From: an uncultured Clostridia bacterium
Lineage (GTDB): Bacteria; Bacillota; Clostridia; Christensenellales; Borkfalkiaceae
DNA: 64,000 nucleotides
Direction of reading: 5' to 3'
NCBI GenBank assembly: GCA_944367045.1
Contig: CALVWI010000007.1
Location: 31,444-95,443 of the forward strand
This document shows, one piece after another, positions 1-8,617 of this stretch. The notes below the pieces were generated by a model that had not been told where the DNA came from, did not search any database, and was given only the letters and a program-made list of their open reading frames with translations. Position numbers and translations under genes: made by a program. The stretch's first letter is position 1. Every line of letters begins with the position of its first letter.

Positions 1-597
1 AATGTTGATATGGTATTCACGGGGCAGACGGACGTGCCCCTCTCGCCGCGCGGGGAGCATCAGGCAAAGCTGCTCGGCGAAAAGCTCCGCTCGCTCCCCA
101 TCGACGCCATCCACGCGAGCGACCTTCTTCGCGCCGTTCAGACGGTGACACCCGCGGCCGAGGCGCTTCATCTTCCCATCGTCCGCGAGAAGGGCCTCCG
201 CGAGATCTACGGCGGGCTGTGGGAGGGCATGTATATCCCCGACATCGAGAAGAAATACCCCGAAGACTACGCGCGCTGGGAGGAGGACATCGGCCTTGCG
301 CGCTGTACGGGCGGCGAGAGCTTCGAGGAAGTGCAGTGCCGCGGCCTTGAGACCGTCCGCCGCATCGCAGAGAAGCATGAGGGTCAGACCGTCGTCATCG
401 CGACGCACGCCGCCATGATCAGGGCGCTCACCTGCGCCTTCCGCGGCCTCCCCCTCTCCGAGATGAAGCATATCCCCTTCGTGCCCAACGCGTCACTCAG
501 CGAGGTGCGCTTCGAGGACGGCACATTCAAAATCGTCTCTTACGCCGACGTCTCCTTTTTGGGCGGCGATGTGACGAAATTGCCCGCGAATATCTGA
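1..597 (+). CDS. Histidine phosphatase family protein, 5' truncated by window edge
   Basis: This is the C-terminal part of a phosphoglycerate mutase-like histidine phosphatase, a cytosolic enzyme that forms a phosphohistidine intermediate. The frame is open from base 1 (N-V-D-M-V-F-T-G), so the catalytic RHGE motif lies upstream of the window. Still visible are the GQTDVPLSPRGEHQA segment that follows RHGE in this family, the ASDLLRAVQT arginine region, the acidic LREIYGGLWEG motif, and the second catalytic histidine in VIATHAAMIRAL. The substrate cannot be read from sequence; relatives include CobC-type alpha-ribazole phosphatases and broad-specificity phosphatases. The TGA stop (595-597) lies inside a palindrome, and the gene converges on rny with a shared bidirectional terminator between them. 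Confidence 0.9.
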   Translation, partial: NVDMVFTGQTDVPLSPRGEHQAKLLGEKLRSLPIDAIHASDLLRAVQTVTPAAEALHLPIVREKGLREIYGGLWEGMYIPDIEKKYPEDYARWEEDIGLARCTGGESFEEVQCRGLETVRRIAEKHEGQTVVIATHAAMIRALTCAFRGLPLSEMKHIPFVPNASLSEVRFEDGTFKIVSYADVSFLGGDVTKLPANI

Positions 598-649
598 CAC
601 AGTGTCAGGCAAAATCGCGCCGAAATTCCGCCATTTTGACACGGTGTCA
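595..649. repeat. Two palindromic direct repeats, TGACAC-N-GTGTCA
   Basis: TGACACAGTGTCA (595-607) and TGACACGGTGTCA (637-649) are the same 13-bp palindrome with a different centre base. Each is followed by GGCAAAA, and the copies start 42 bp apart. The first copy contains the stop codon of the phosphatase gene. They could be a duplicated protein-binding site or weak RNA hairpins; nothing here decides which. Confidence 0.6.
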
Positions 650-675
650 GGCAAAAAACCGCAAAAACCGCATGA

Positions 676-710
676 AAAACGCCGCTCCCAACGGAGCGGC
701 GCTGTTTTTT
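676..710. terminator. Bidirectional intrinsic terminator
   Basis: A perfect 8-bp GC stem (681-688 with 693-700, loop CAAC) has an A-run on its left and a T-run on its right (705-710). It can therefore end both the phosphatase mRNA (plus) and the rny mRNA (minus), which converge here. Confidence 0.85.
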
Positions 711-715
711 CGGAA

Positions 716-2332
716 TTATTTTGCGTATTCGGCGCTTCGGAATTCGCGGATGACGTTGACCTTGATCTGCCCGGGGTACTCGAGCTCGTTCTCGATCTTC
801 TTGGCGATGTCCTTGGCGAGGAAGATTGCCTTGGCGTCGTCGATCTGGTCGGGCTTGACGATGACGCGCACCTCTCTGCCCGCCTGAATGGCGTAGCTCT
901 TTTCGACGCCGTGGAAGCTCGAGGCGATCTCTTCGAGCTTTTCGAGGCGCTTGACGTAGTTGCTGCCCGTCTCCCTGCGCGCACCGGGGCGTGCGCCCGA
1001 GATGGCGTCCGCCGCCTGCACGAGGACGGCCTCGATGGTCTTGGGCTCCACGTCGCCGTGGTGCGCCATGATGGCGTTGACGATCATCGCGTTTTCCTTG
1101 TACTTCTTGGCAAGGTCTGCGCCGATCTGAATGTGCGTGCCCTCCTGCTCTCTGTCGACTGCCTTGCCGATGTCGTGAAGAAGGCCCGCGCGCTTTGCAA
1201 AGTTGACGTCGAGCCCCAGCTCCTGCGCCATGAGCCCTGCGAGCTGGGCGACTTCGATGGAGTGGCGGTAGACGTTCTGGCCGTAGCTCGTGCGGAACTT
1301 GAGGCGGCCGATGAGCTTGATGAGCTCGGGGTGCAGCCCGAAGATGCCCACTTCGAACATGGCGTTCTCGCCCGCGGCTTTGATCTGCTGGTCGATCTCT
1401 TTGGTGACCTTCTCCACCGTCTCCTCGATGCGGGCGGGGTGGATGCGGCCGTCGGCGATGAGCCGCTCGAGCGTGAGGCGGGCAATTTCGCGCCTTACGG
1501 GGTCGAAGCCCGAGAGGATGACGACTTCGGGCGTATCGTCGATGATGAGCTCGATGCCCGTCGCGTTCTCGATGGCGCGGATGTTGCGCCCCTCACGGCC
1601 GATGATGCGCGCCTTCATGTCGTCGTTGGGCAGCGGCACGACGGAGACCGTCGTCTCCGAAGCGTGGTCGGATGCGCAGCGCTGAATGGCGAGCGTGATG
1701 ATGTTCTTGGCGTTGAGGTCGGCCTCGTCCTTGGCCTGCTGTTCGAGGTTCCTCACCTGCACCGCGCAGTCGCGGCGGGTCTCGTCGAGGATCTCCTCGG
1801 TGAGCTGCGCCTTCGCCTCCTCCTTGGTGAGCTGGGCGACGCGCTCGAGCTCGGCGACCATGAGTTCGTGCTGATGCGAGACTTCCTCCCGCGTCTTTTC
1901 CACCTCTTCGAGGCGGTCTTTCAAGTTGTTCTTCTGCTGTTCGACGCTTTCGAGCTTCTTGGTGAGTTCTGCGTCCTTGCGCTCGAGGGCGTCCTCCTGC
2001 TTGTTGAGACGCGCTTCCGTGCGCTGCTGCTCGGCGCGCTTCTCCTTCATTTCCTGCTCAAACTCGTTTCTTCTCTTGAGTTCCTGCTCCTTGGCCTCGA
2101 GGACCGCTTCTTTTTTTAATTGCTTGCATTCCGCCTTCGCATTCGCGAGCATCTTCTCGACCTGCTGCGAGGTTTCGTCGAGCTTCTGTTCCGACTTCTT
2201 TTTGGCAATTTTTTGAAGAATGACATAGACCACGCCGCCGCCGATCGCGAGCCCCAAAATGGGCAGCACGATGAAGAGCGCGACGGCAAGTCCCGCCGAT
2301 ACATCAAGGAGCAGGCCGGTTAAAATCGTCAT
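716..2332 (-). CDS. rny: Ribonuclease Y
   Basis: RNase Y is the membrane-anchored endoribonuclease that starts bulk mRNA decay and riboswitch turnover in many Bacillota. The 538-residue product has the expected order: an N-terminal membrane helix (about residues 11-40), a long charged coiled coil (about 45-220), a KH domain with [15 protein letters not shown], then an HD domain with [18 protein letters not shown] and AHHGDVEPK. Length matches the family (about 520). The ATG is preceded by AGGAGG. It is transcribed alone from a near-perfect promoter and ends at a bidirectional terminator. Identification is secure from domain order and motifs. Confidence 0.97.
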   Translation of the reverse strand: MTILTGLLLDVSAGLAVALFIVLPILGLAIGGGVVYVILQKIAKKKSEQKLDETSQQVEKMLANAKAECKQLKKEAVLEAKEQELKRRNEFEQEMKEKRAEQQRTEARLNKQEDALERKDAELTKKLESVEQQKNNLKDRLEEVEKTREEVSHQHELMVAELERVAQLTKEEAKAQLTEEILDETRRDCAVQVRNLEQQAKDEADLNAKNIITLAIQRCASDHASETTVSVVPLPNDDMKARIIGREGRNIRAIENATGIELIIDDTPEVVILSGFDPVRREIARLTLERLIADGRIHPARIEETVEKVTKEIDQQIKAAGENAMFEVGIFGLHPELIKLIGRLKFRTSYGQNVYRHSIEVAQLAGLMAQELGLDVNFAKRAGLLHDIGKAVDREQEGTHIQIGADLAKKYKENAMIVNAIMAHHGDVEPKTIEAVLVQAADAISGARPGARRETGSNYVKRLEKLEEIASSFHGVEKSYAIQAGREVRVIVKPDQIDDAKAIFLAKDIAKKIENELEYPGQIKVNVIREFRSAEYAK

Positions 2333-2416
2333 TTTCAGCCTCCTGCTTTGTATAATTTTGACTTTTATCCAAGTAACCCCTTTGGCGAAGGAGTATAGTT
2401 AGGCATTGTCTTAATG

Positions 2417-2445
2417 ATTATACAATAATTTATGCGCATTGTCAA
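2417..2445 (-). promoter_or_regulatory. Sigma-A-type promoter of rny
   Basis: On the minus strand TTGACA (2445-2440) is followed after exactly 17 bp by TATAAT (2422-2417), a full consensus match. It lies about 85 bp upstream of the rny start, leaving a 5' leader of about 75 nt. Confidence 0.9.
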
Positions 2446-2507
2446 CCGGTTAAGCGCAAATCGTCAAAAAGAAAAACAAAGTGCCCGCCGCCGAACTTCC
2501 GGGCGCG

Positions 2508-2535
2508 AAAAACGCCCCTCATTCGGGGCGTTTTT
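2508..2535. terminator. Intrinsic terminator after ABC exporter operon
   Basis: A 6-bp stem CGCCCC/GGGGCG (2513-2518 with 2525-2530) is flanked by five A on the left and five T on the right. It ends the minus-strand exporter genes and protects the rny promoter from read-through. Confidence 0.85.
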
Positions 2536-2571
2536 GCAAAAATGACGGTCCCTTCGGGGCGCGCCGCGTTT

Positions 2572-4332
2572 TCAGCCGACGAACTGCGCCTTGTAGAGCT
2601 CGGCGTAGAAGCCGTTCTTTTCGAGGAGCTCTTTGTGAGTGCCCTGCTCGATGATGGTACCCGCCTTCATCACGAGGATGAGGTCCGCGTTCTCGATGGT
2701 GGAGAGGCGGTGGGCGACGACGAAGCAGGTGCGCCCTTCCATGAGCTTTGAAAAGGCGTCCTGCACGCGCATCTCGGTGCGGGTGTCGATGGAGCTCGTC
2801 GCCTCGTCCAAAATGAGCATGGGCGGGCGGCAGAGCATGATGCGCGCGATGCACAGAAGCTGCCTCTGCCCCTGCGAGAGCGCGCCCTCGTCGCCGATGA
2901 CTGTATCATACCCCTCGGGCAGGCGGGAGATGAACCCGTGGGCGTGCGCCGCGCGGGCGGCCGCGATCATTTCCTCCTCCGTCGCGGAGGGATTGCCCAT
3001 GAGAAGGTTCTCTCTGACGGTCGCCTTCTTCAGCCACGTCTCCTGCAGCACCATGCCATAGTGCTTGCGGAGGGAGGCGCGCGTCACCTCGCGGATATCG
3101 TGCCCGTCCACCGAGATGCTCCCGCCGTCCACGTCGTAGAAGCGCATGAGAAGGTTGATGAGCGTCGTCTTGCCGCAGCCCGTGGGGCCGACGATGGCGA
3201 CGCGCTTGCCCGCGGGCGCGAGCACGTTGAGGTGCTCGATGAGCGGCTTTTCGGGGTCGTAGGAAAAGCTCACGTCGGAGAGCTTGACCTCCCCCCTGAC
3301 GTTCACAAGTTCCGTGTTTCCCTCGTCGGAGGGCTGTTCCTCCTCGCCGATGAGCGCAAACAGGCGCGCCGCACAGGCGAGGGCGTTTTGGAACTCGGTG
3401 ATGACTTCGGTAATTTCGTTGAAGGGCTTTGTGTACTGCGTCGCGTAGGAGAGGACGGAGCTCAAATTGCCCACCGTGAAGGGCGCGGCCGCCCCCGCCG
3501 TTGCAATGACGAGGAAGGCGCCCACGAGCGCGACGACGGCGTAGACGATGTTGTTGACGAGCCGCGTGCCGGGGTTGGTGATGGAAGAATAGAAGATGGC
3601 TCTGAGCGACGTTGCGCGGAGGCGTTCGTTGATCTCGGCAAACTGCTCCTCGTTCTCCCCCTCGTGCGAGAAGGCCTTGACGACCTTCAAATTTCCGATC
3701 ATCTCGTCGATGAAGCCCGTCTGTTCGGCGCGCGTCGCGGCCTGTTTCTTGAACATGGAGTAGGTGTGCGAGGAGATGAACTTCGCGAGGAACAGGGAAA
3801 GCGGCGTCAAGACGAGCACGCAGAGGGCGATCTCCCAGCGCAGCACGAAGAGGATGATAAGCACGCCCAGGATGGTCGCCGCGCCCGTAAAGAGCTGCGT
3901 GAAGCCTAAAAGGAGGCCGTCGGAGAACTGCTCGGCGTCCGTGATGATGACGCTCGCCGTCTTGCCGTACGAGCGGCCGTCGAGGTACTTCAAGGGCAAT
4001 ACGCCGAGCTTATGGAAGGCGTCGCGGCGGATGTCCGCGAGCACGCGGTAGGCGATGTGATTGTTGCTCAGGCTCATCAGCCACTGCGAAAGGGCGGCGA
4101 GCGCGATACTCACCCCGATGGCGACAAGCAGCGCGTTGAGGCGGGGCCAGTCGACCGCCCCCGCGCCCGCCATACAGTCGATGGCAAGGCCCGCAAGGTA
4201 GGGAATGACGAGCGTCGCCGCGACGTAGACGGCGGCGCACACGACGGTGCAGGCGATATAGCCCCGATACGGTTTCAGGTAGTTCAGAATGCCGCGGAAG
4301 GTGCCTTCGGGATGACGTTTGATGCGTTTCAT
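2572..4332 (-). CDS. ABC exporter half-transporter, catalytically canonical subunit
   Basis: This is a type IV ABC exporter half-transporter: an N-terminal six-helix membrane domain and a C-terminal nucleotide-binding domain with Walker A GPTGCGKTT, signature LSQGQRQLL, Walker B MLILDEATSS and H-loop VVAHRLST, all intact. The open frame extends further upstream, but I set the start at the ATG at 4332 (MKRIKRHPEG), because AAAGGAGG precedes it and it overlaps the upstream stop as ATGA, the mark of translational coupling. It should pair with the degenerate subunit encoded upstream to form a heterodimeric drug or lipid exporter. The substrate cannot be inferred. Confidence 0.93.
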   Translation of the reverse strand: MKRIKRHPEGTFRGILNYLKPYRGYIACTVVCAAVYVAATLVIPYLAGLAIDCMAGAGAVDWPRLNALLVAIGVSIALAALSQWLMSLSNNHIAYRVLADIRRDAFHKLGVLPLKYLDGRSYGKTASVIITDAEQFSDGLLLGFTQLFTGAATILGVLIILFVLRWEIALCVLVLTPLSLFLAKFISSHTYSMFKKQAATRAEQTGFIDEMIGNLKVVKAFSHEGENEEQFAEINERLRATSLRAIFYSSITNPGTRLVNNIVYAVVALVGAFLVIATAGAAAPFTVGNLSSVLSYATQYTKPFNEITEVITEFQNALACAARLFALIGEEEQPSDEGNTELVNVRGEVKLSDVSFSYDPEKPLIEHLNVLAPAGKRVAIVGPTGCGKTTLINLLMRFYDVDGGSISVDGHDIREVTRASLRKHYGMVLQETWLKKATVRENLLMGNPSATEEEMIAAARAAHAHGFISRLPEGYDTVIGDEGALSQGQRQLLCIARIMLCRPPMLILDEATSSIDTRTEMRVQDAFSKLMEGRTCFVVAHRLSTIENADLILVMKAGTIIEQGTHKELLEKNGFYAELYKAQFVG

Positions 4333-6053
4333 GCCTGTGCCTCCTTTGCGTCGCGGAACTGCGTCGAGTAAATTTCGCGGTAGATGTCGCACGATTTCAA
4401 GAGCTCCTCGTGCCGCCCCATCGCGACCGCCTTGCCGCCGTCGAGGACGAGAATGAGGTCGGAGTGCATGACGGACGCTGCCCGCTGCGAGACGATAAAG
4501 ACGGTGCTGTCAAGGCTTCGCAAAGCGACGCGGAGGCGTGCGTCCGTCGCATAGTCGAGGGCAGATGCCGAGTCGTCCAAAATGAGGATCTCGGGCTTTT
4601 TGACGAGGGCGCGGGCGATGGTGAGGCGCTGGCGCTGGCCGCCCGAGAAGTTCTTGCCCTCCTGCTCGACGGGGGCATCGAGGCCGCCCTTGGAGGCGAC
4701 GACGTCCTCCGCCTGGGCGAGCCGCACGGCCTCCATGAGTTCCTCGTCGGTGGCGTTCTCGTTGCCCCACAGAAGGTTGCTGCGGATGGTGCCCTCGAAG
4801 AGGACGGCCTTCTGCGGGACGATGCCGACTTTGGCGCGCAATTCCTCATAGGGAACGCCGCGGACGTCGCGGCCCTTCAAAAGCACCCGCCCCTGCGTCG
4901 CCGCATAGAAGCGGGGAAGGAGCCCCACGAGCGTCGACTTGCCCGCGCCCGTGCCGCCGATGATGCCGATGGTCTCCCCGGGGCGCGCCATGAAGGTGAT
5001 GTCCGAGAGCGCATTCCCGCCGCCCGCATAGGCGAAGGAGACGTGCTCGAAGCGGACGGCCGCACTGTCCGCATGGCCCGCGGTGAGCGTCGGCTCGAGG
5101 ACGGAGGGCTCCCCTTCCATGTCTAAGACCTTCCCCACGCGCTGCTGGCAGGAGACCGCCTTGGTGATGGTGACGATGAGGTTGGCGAGCTTGATGAGCT
5201 CGACGAGGATCTGCGAGAGGTAGCTGTAGAGGGCGATGACGTCGCCGTTCAAAAGCACGCCCCCCTCGACCTGCCCCGCGCTGAAGTATAAGAGGGCGAT
5301 GAGCGCGAGGTTGATGAGGATATAGGTGATAGGCCCGGTGAGCGCGGAGATGCGCCCCACCTTGACCTGCGAATGTTCGAGCTCGGAGTTGTTCTTGTCG
5401 AAGGCCGCCTGCTCCTTCTTCTCCATGGAAAAGGCGCGGATGACGCGCACGCCAGCCAAATTTTCGCGCACGGAGAGAAAGACCTTATCGAGCTTGCCCT
5501 GCACCTTGCGATAGAGCGGGATGCACGCGCCCATCACCGAATAGACGGCGATGGCAAGTAGCGGAATGACGGCGACAAAGACGAGCGCGACCTTTGCATC
5601 GACGGTGAAGGCCATTGCCATCGCGCCGAACACGATGAAGGGCGAGCGCAGAAAGAGGCGGAGCGTCTGATTGACGCCCGTCTGCACCTGATTGACGTCG
5701 CTCGTCATGCGGGTGATCATCGTGGACGTGCCCATCTCGTCGATCTGGGAGAACGAGAAGGACTGGAGCTTTTTGAAGAGGCGGGTCCTCAGCTCCGCAG
5801 AACAGCCCACGGCGGCGCGCGCCGCGAAGAACTGCCCGGTGATGGAGAAGGCGCACCCCACCACCGCCATGCCCACGAGCAGAAGGCACATGAGCACGAT
5901 GAATCTGTGGTCGCCCTCCGCAATGCCGCGGTTGACGATGAGCGCGACGATGAGCGGGGTGATGAGTTCGAGGCTGGCCTCCAAGAGCTTGAAGAGGGGT
6001 GCGCAGACGCAGTCCAGGCGGAAGCGCTTGAGGCAGGACAAGAGATGTTTCAA
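4329..6053 (-). CDS. ABC exporter half-transporter, degenerate-site subunit
   Basis: This is the first gene of a two-gene exporter operon. The product (574 aa) has an exporter membrane domain followed by an ATPase domain with Walker A GGTGAGKST and signature FSGGQRQRL. Walker B reads ILILDDSAS, so the catalytic Glu is Asp, and the H-loop reads VSQR, so the His is Gln. Those changes are known from the degenerate half of heterodimeric exporters such as BmrC/BmrD-type pairs, and they fit pairing with the canonical subunit downstream. The start is TTG at 6053, chosen because TAGGAGTG lies just upstream and no closer ATG fits. The exported substrate is unknown. Confidence 0.92.
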   Translation of the reverse strand: MKHLLSCLKRFRLDCVCAPLFKLLEASLELITPLIVALIVNRGIAEGDHRFIVLMCLLLVGMAVVGCAFSITGQFFAARAAVGCSAELRTRLFKKLQSFSFSQIDEMGTSTMITRMTSDVNQVQTGVNQTLRLFLRSPFIVFGAMAMAFTVDAKVALVFVAVIPLLAIAVYSVMGACIPLYRKVQGKLDKVFLSVRENLAGVRVIRAFSMEKKEQAAFDKNNSELEHSQVKVGRISALTGPITYILINLALIALLYFSAGQVEGGVLLNGDVIALYSYLSQILVELIKLANLIVTITKAVSCQQRVGKVLDMEGEPSVLEPTLTAGHADSAAVRFEHVSFAYAGGGNALSDITFMARPGETIGIIGGTGAGKSTLVGLLPRFYAATQGRVLLKGRDVRGVPYEELRAKVGIVPQKAVLFEGTIRSNLLWGNENATDEELMEAVRLAQAEDVVASKGGLDAPVEQEGKNFSGGQRQRLTIARALVKKPEILILDDSASALDYATDARLRVALRSLDSTVFIVSQRAASVMHSDLILVLDGGKAVAMGRHEELLKSCDIYREIYSTQFRDAKEAQA

Positions 6054-6106
6054 GGGAACACTCCTAAAATTTTTTCAAAAGGTAAGGGCGACAGGCGCCT
6101 TTCCAA

Positions 6107-6135
6107 ATTGTAACCCTTCAATATGCAAAAGTCAA
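6107..6135 (-). promoter_or_regulatory. Promoter of ABC exporter operon
   Basis: TTGACT (6135-6130), a 17-bp spacer and TACAAT (6112-6107) on the minus strand. The -35 box lies inside the 3' arm of the hairpin ending the upstream acyltransferase gene, so terminator and promoter overlap. Confidence 0.8.
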
Positions 6136-6157
6136 GCGCGTTTTGTGCGCCTGACTT
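6129..6157 (-). terminator. Hairpin after the acyltransferase gene
   Basis: AAGTCA plus GCGC pairs with GCGC plus TGACTT across one mismatch (6129-6139 with 6147-6157). The following U-run is short, so termination may be weak. Confidence 0.5.
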
Positions 6158-6185
6158 GCTTTCAGAGATCCGTTTTCGGGACGGC

Positions 6186-7478
6186 TCACTTTACGCCGTG
6201 CTCCTTTTTGACGCGCTCCTGTGCGAGGCGGAAAATTTCTTCCGTCGCGAACGAGAACTTGGTGAGCTGCGTGCGGTTCGTGACGGGGTGCAGCCAGTAG
6301 CTGTCGTCGTGCACGGAGATGTCGATGCAGTCGCCGAAGATGTTCTTCTTATACTTCTCCTTGCGGAAGGGATAGTCGTATTCGATGTGCACGCTCTCGA
6401 GCTCGTTGCCCGTCCAGAAAAGATCGACTTTCTCCCCGTAGGCGGTGCAGGTGAGGTGCGTGCCCTCTAAGGTCTGCGTGAGGTGCCCCATGCCCTGATC
6501 GTAGAAGCGCTTGGCGTTCGGCAGGGTGTGGACGGTGACGTCGTCGTCGAAGCGGTAATTGCCGCTCTCCACTTCCTCTTTAACGTTCTTCCTTTCCCAC
6601 GCCATCCAGTCGGGAATGTGCGAAAACTCCGTCTCCCCTTCCACGGCCTTGAGTTCGCCCAGCTCGCTCATCTCCCACACCTTCTTGCAGGCGTTGCACC
6701 AGAGGCGGGTGCCCTTCGAGTACATCTCGAACTCCTTCTTGCAGTGCGGGCACTGGTAGAGGATGTGATGCAGCCCCTCGGCGCGCTTTTCGTAGGTATT
6801 GCGGATGCCCTCCTCCTTCTGCCATGCGTACTCGTCGCGCTGCAATTCCTGATGGATGCGGGCGTTGAGTTCGGGTGCGGGGAGCGACTTGACTTCCTCG
6901 GCGTTGGCAACGCACACAAGGTCGGCGCGGAGCGGGAGGTGCTGCTCCACCTTGTTCCACTGCGGCGCGGAGATGAACGGCCCGTACATGCGGAGCACGA
7001 CGACGGGAACTTTCAAGAGCTTTCCCGTCTTGCCCAAGGAATCGGGCAAAAACGACGTGGTGCCGTCGAAGGAGTACCGCGCCTCGGGGTAGACGCAGAC
7101 GATGTCATGAAGCGTCTCGGTGCAGTACTTCATGTTCTTGATGAGGTGCAAGTCCTTGACAAACTTGCGCTTGCAGATGCAGCCGAGCTGCCGCATGAGC
7201 CAGTCGCCCACGTCGCGAATGGCGTCGATGGCGACGACGTTGTTAGCGGCATAGGGCGCGACCGCCTTGTACATGACGGGGAAATCGAGCATGCTCGCGT
7301 GCGTCGCAAACAGAAGATAGGGCGGCTTGATGTCCTCCATATTGATCTTATTGACGGTGAGCGGGCGGCCCTTGAGACGCGGGTCGATGGCGAGGATATT
7401 GGCGAGCCACATCCACAGTTTACTTGGTTTTTTTGGTTTGCGCGTAAAGTCGTAGCGCTTGGGCTGTTTGGTTTTCAT
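6186..7478 (-). CDS. PlsC-like lysophospholipid acyltransferase with C-terminal zinc ribbon
   Basis: The N-terminal half looks like a membrane-associated glycerolipid acyltransferase: FATHASMLDF supplies the catalytic H-x4-D and VCVYPEARYSFDG resembles the phosphate-binding PEG motif. Around residues 240-265 two Cys pairs (CPHCKKEF, CNACKKVW) form a zinc ribbon, unusual in this enzyme class. The C-terminal 150 residues are a beta-rich region without a recognised motif. A paralogue with the same layout is encoded at 27389-28615. The start is supported by AAGGGAG. Likely role is acylation of a phospholipid or glycolipid precursor; the acceptor is unknown and the ribbon's role is a guess. Confidence 0.75.
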   Translation of the reverse strand: MKTKQPKRYDFTRKPKKPSKLWMWLANILAIDPRLKGRPLTVNKINMEDIKPPYLLFATHASMLDFPVMYKAVAPYAANNVVAIDAIRDVGDWLMRQLGCICKRKFVKDLHLIKNMKYCTETLHDIVCVYPEARYSFDGTTSFLPDSLGKTGKLLKVPVVVLRMYGPFISAPQWNKVEQHLPLRADLVCVANAEEVKSLPAPELNARIHQELQRDEYAWQKEEGIRNTYEKRAEGLHHILYQCPHCKKEFEMYSKGTRLWCNACKKVWEMSELGELKAVEGETEFSHIPDWMAWERKNVKEEVESGNYRFDDDVTVHTLPNAKRFYDQGMGHLTQTLEGTHLTCTAYGEKVDLFWTGNELESVHIEYDYPFRKEKYKKNIFGDCIDISVHDDSYWLHPVTNRTQLTKFSFATEEIFRLAQERVKKEHGVK

Positions 7479-7537
7479 GATATTCTCCCTTTCTTCTCCT
7501 GTATGGGCGGGCCGTGTGGCAGGACTCGCCCGTTTAC

Positions 7538-7566
7538 AGTATAACAGAGAGGGGGCGGTTTGTCAA
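7538..7566 (-). promoter_or_regulatory. Promoter of the acyltransferase gene
   Basis: TTGACA (7566-7561), a 17-bp spacer, then TATACT (7543-7538) on the minus strand, about 60 bp before the start codon. Confidence 0.85.
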
Positions 7567-7585
7567 GGCATGCGGGGAAATGCCT

Positions 7586-8164
7586 TCAAAATGCTTCAAA
7601 CAGGAGCTTGATGCCGATGAGGACGAGCACCAGCCCGCCCAGCTTTTCCGCCCCGACCGAGAATTTATCACCCATGAGCTTGCCGACCTGCACCGCCGCG
7701 AGAGAGAGGACAAACGTCGTCACGCCGATGATGAGGGTGCAGAGGGGAACGCCCATCGGGAGCGCGCCCGCCGCCTCCTGCGCCATCAGGGAGACACCCA
7801 CCGCGAGCGCGTCGATGCTCGTCGCAACGGCCTGCGCGGTGAGCGCCCCGAGGCCGAGCTTGGAATGTTTGTGAAGGTATCTGTCCCCCTCCTCCGTGGC
7901 GGCGTCGAAGAGCATCTTCCCGCCCAAGAACCCTAAGAGAATGAACGAGAGGTAGGGTGCGATGCGGGCGACGAGGGAGGAAAAGACGCTGCTCCCCCAA
8001 TACCCCAAGAGGGGCATGAGCGCCTGAAAGACGCCGTAGAAGAGCGCGATGAGGAGCGTCTTTCTGAATCCCATTTTTGGCTCCGCCATGCCGTTTGCCA
8101 TGCCGACGGCCGCCGCGTCCATCGAGAGCGCCGCGCCCAAGAGCAAGATGTCGAAAATACTCAT
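7586..8164 (-). CDS. mntP: MntP-type manganese efflux pump
   Basis: A 192-residue integral membrane protein of the MntP (DUF204) family, which exports Mn2+ to prevent toxicity. Six hydrophobic segments are arranged as two three-helix halves. The conserved acidic repeats occur in both: ALSMDAAAVGMANG in helix 1 and ATSIDALAVGVSL in helix 4, where the Asp residues are required for transport in the E. coli protein. Length matches the family (about 188). The gene follows a yybP-ykoY manganese riboswitch, which independently supports the function: high Mn2+ should raise expression. No other gene shares the transcript. Confidence 0.95.
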   Translation of the reverse strand: MSIFDILLLGAALSMDAAAVGMANGMAEPKMGFRKTLLIALFYGVFQALMPLLGYWGSSVFSSLVARIAPYLSFILLGFLGGKMLFDAATEEGDRYLHKHSKLGLGALTAQAVATSIDALAVGVSLMAQEAAGALPMGVPLCTLIIGVTTFVLSLAAVQVGKLMGDKFSVGAEKLGGLVLVLIGIKLLFEAF

Positions 8165-8190
8165 TTGTCCCGTTATCCTTCAGAGAAAAT

Positions 8191-8318
8191 AAAAGACCCG
8201 TGCACGGCGCGCAAAATTACGTTCCGTGCACAGGTCTCGATGTTTCAGGGTTCACCCGCGGCCATCGCCGCAATATGTGGATGAAGCCGCCCGAAAAGGG
8301 CCTTCTACTCCCCCATGC
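8191..8318 (-). promoter_or_regulatory. yybP-ykoY manganese riboswitch with terminator platform
   Basis: The minus-strand leader of mntP carries both hallmarks of the yybP-ykoY aptamer: GGGGGAGTAG (8314-8305) and CATCGAGACC (8242-8233), which form the Mn2+-binding loops. A GC helix (GAAGGCCC with GGGCGGCTTC) sits between them. Immediately downstream is a 13-bp terminator stem (8236-8224 with 8207-8195, one mismatch) followed by TTTTATTTT. Its 5' arm shares the GACC of the aptamer, so ligand-bound aptamer and terminator are mutually exclusive. This predicts an ON switch: Mn2+ prevents termination. Class assignment is by motif recall, not a covariance search. Confidence 0.9.
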
Positions 8319-8324
8319 CTCTCT

Positions 8325-8353
8325 ATGATAGCAAGAGCGCGGGGATTTGTCAA
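8325..8353 (-). promoter_or_regulatory. Promoter of mntP riboswitch transcript
   Basis: TTGACA (8353-8348), 17 bp, TATCAT (8330-8325) on the minus strand with an upstream TGC extended -10. Initiation near 8318 puts the aptamer at the very 5' end. Confidence 0.85.
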
Positions 8354-8359
8354 CTCATT

Positions 8360-8608
8360 TTATACCTTTGAAAGGACTTCCCGGAGCCTTCCCGCGGGGA
8401 CGGGCGCGGTCTGCTTGGTCCCGCGCTCCAATTTTACGACGGTGCCCTCCTTTGTAAGGTGCCCCTGCGGCGCCAAAACCTTATCGCCCTCCTTCAAAAA
8501 GAGAAGGTCGGGGGCGAGATACCACGCCGTCTCCTCGCCGAAGGAAATCTTCGCGAAGGTGTAGATTTGCCCGTCCGCGAGCACGCCGCCCGCAAGCGAA
8601 TGGATCAT
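8360..8608 (-). CDS. Small conserved-looking protein, 82 aa, function unknown
   Basis: I do not recognise this gene. It has a good ribosome site (TAAGGAGG, spacing 5) before ATG at 8608. It encodes a soluble, beta-rich 82-residue protein with no signal peptide or Cys. The segment YLAPDLLFLKEGDKVLAP followed by EGTVVKLE resembles the small barrel at the N terminus of PriA helicases (3' DNA-end binding) and other SH3-like folds, but the match is by eye and weak. It is the last gene of the trmL-orf-cls run, 9 bp after cls. The mntP promoter starts within its last codons. Confidence 0.6.
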   Translation of the reverse strand: MIHSLAGGVLADGQIYTFAKISFGEETAWYLAPDLLFLKEGDKVLAPQGHLTKEGTVVKLERGTKQTAPVPAGRLREVLSKV

Positions 8609-8617
8609 AATACCTCC

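Noticed and set aside
602-2119. A 505-codon plus-strand frame opposite rny
   Set aside because: It is antisense to a secure RNase Y gene, its translation is repetitive and it lacks a ribosome site.
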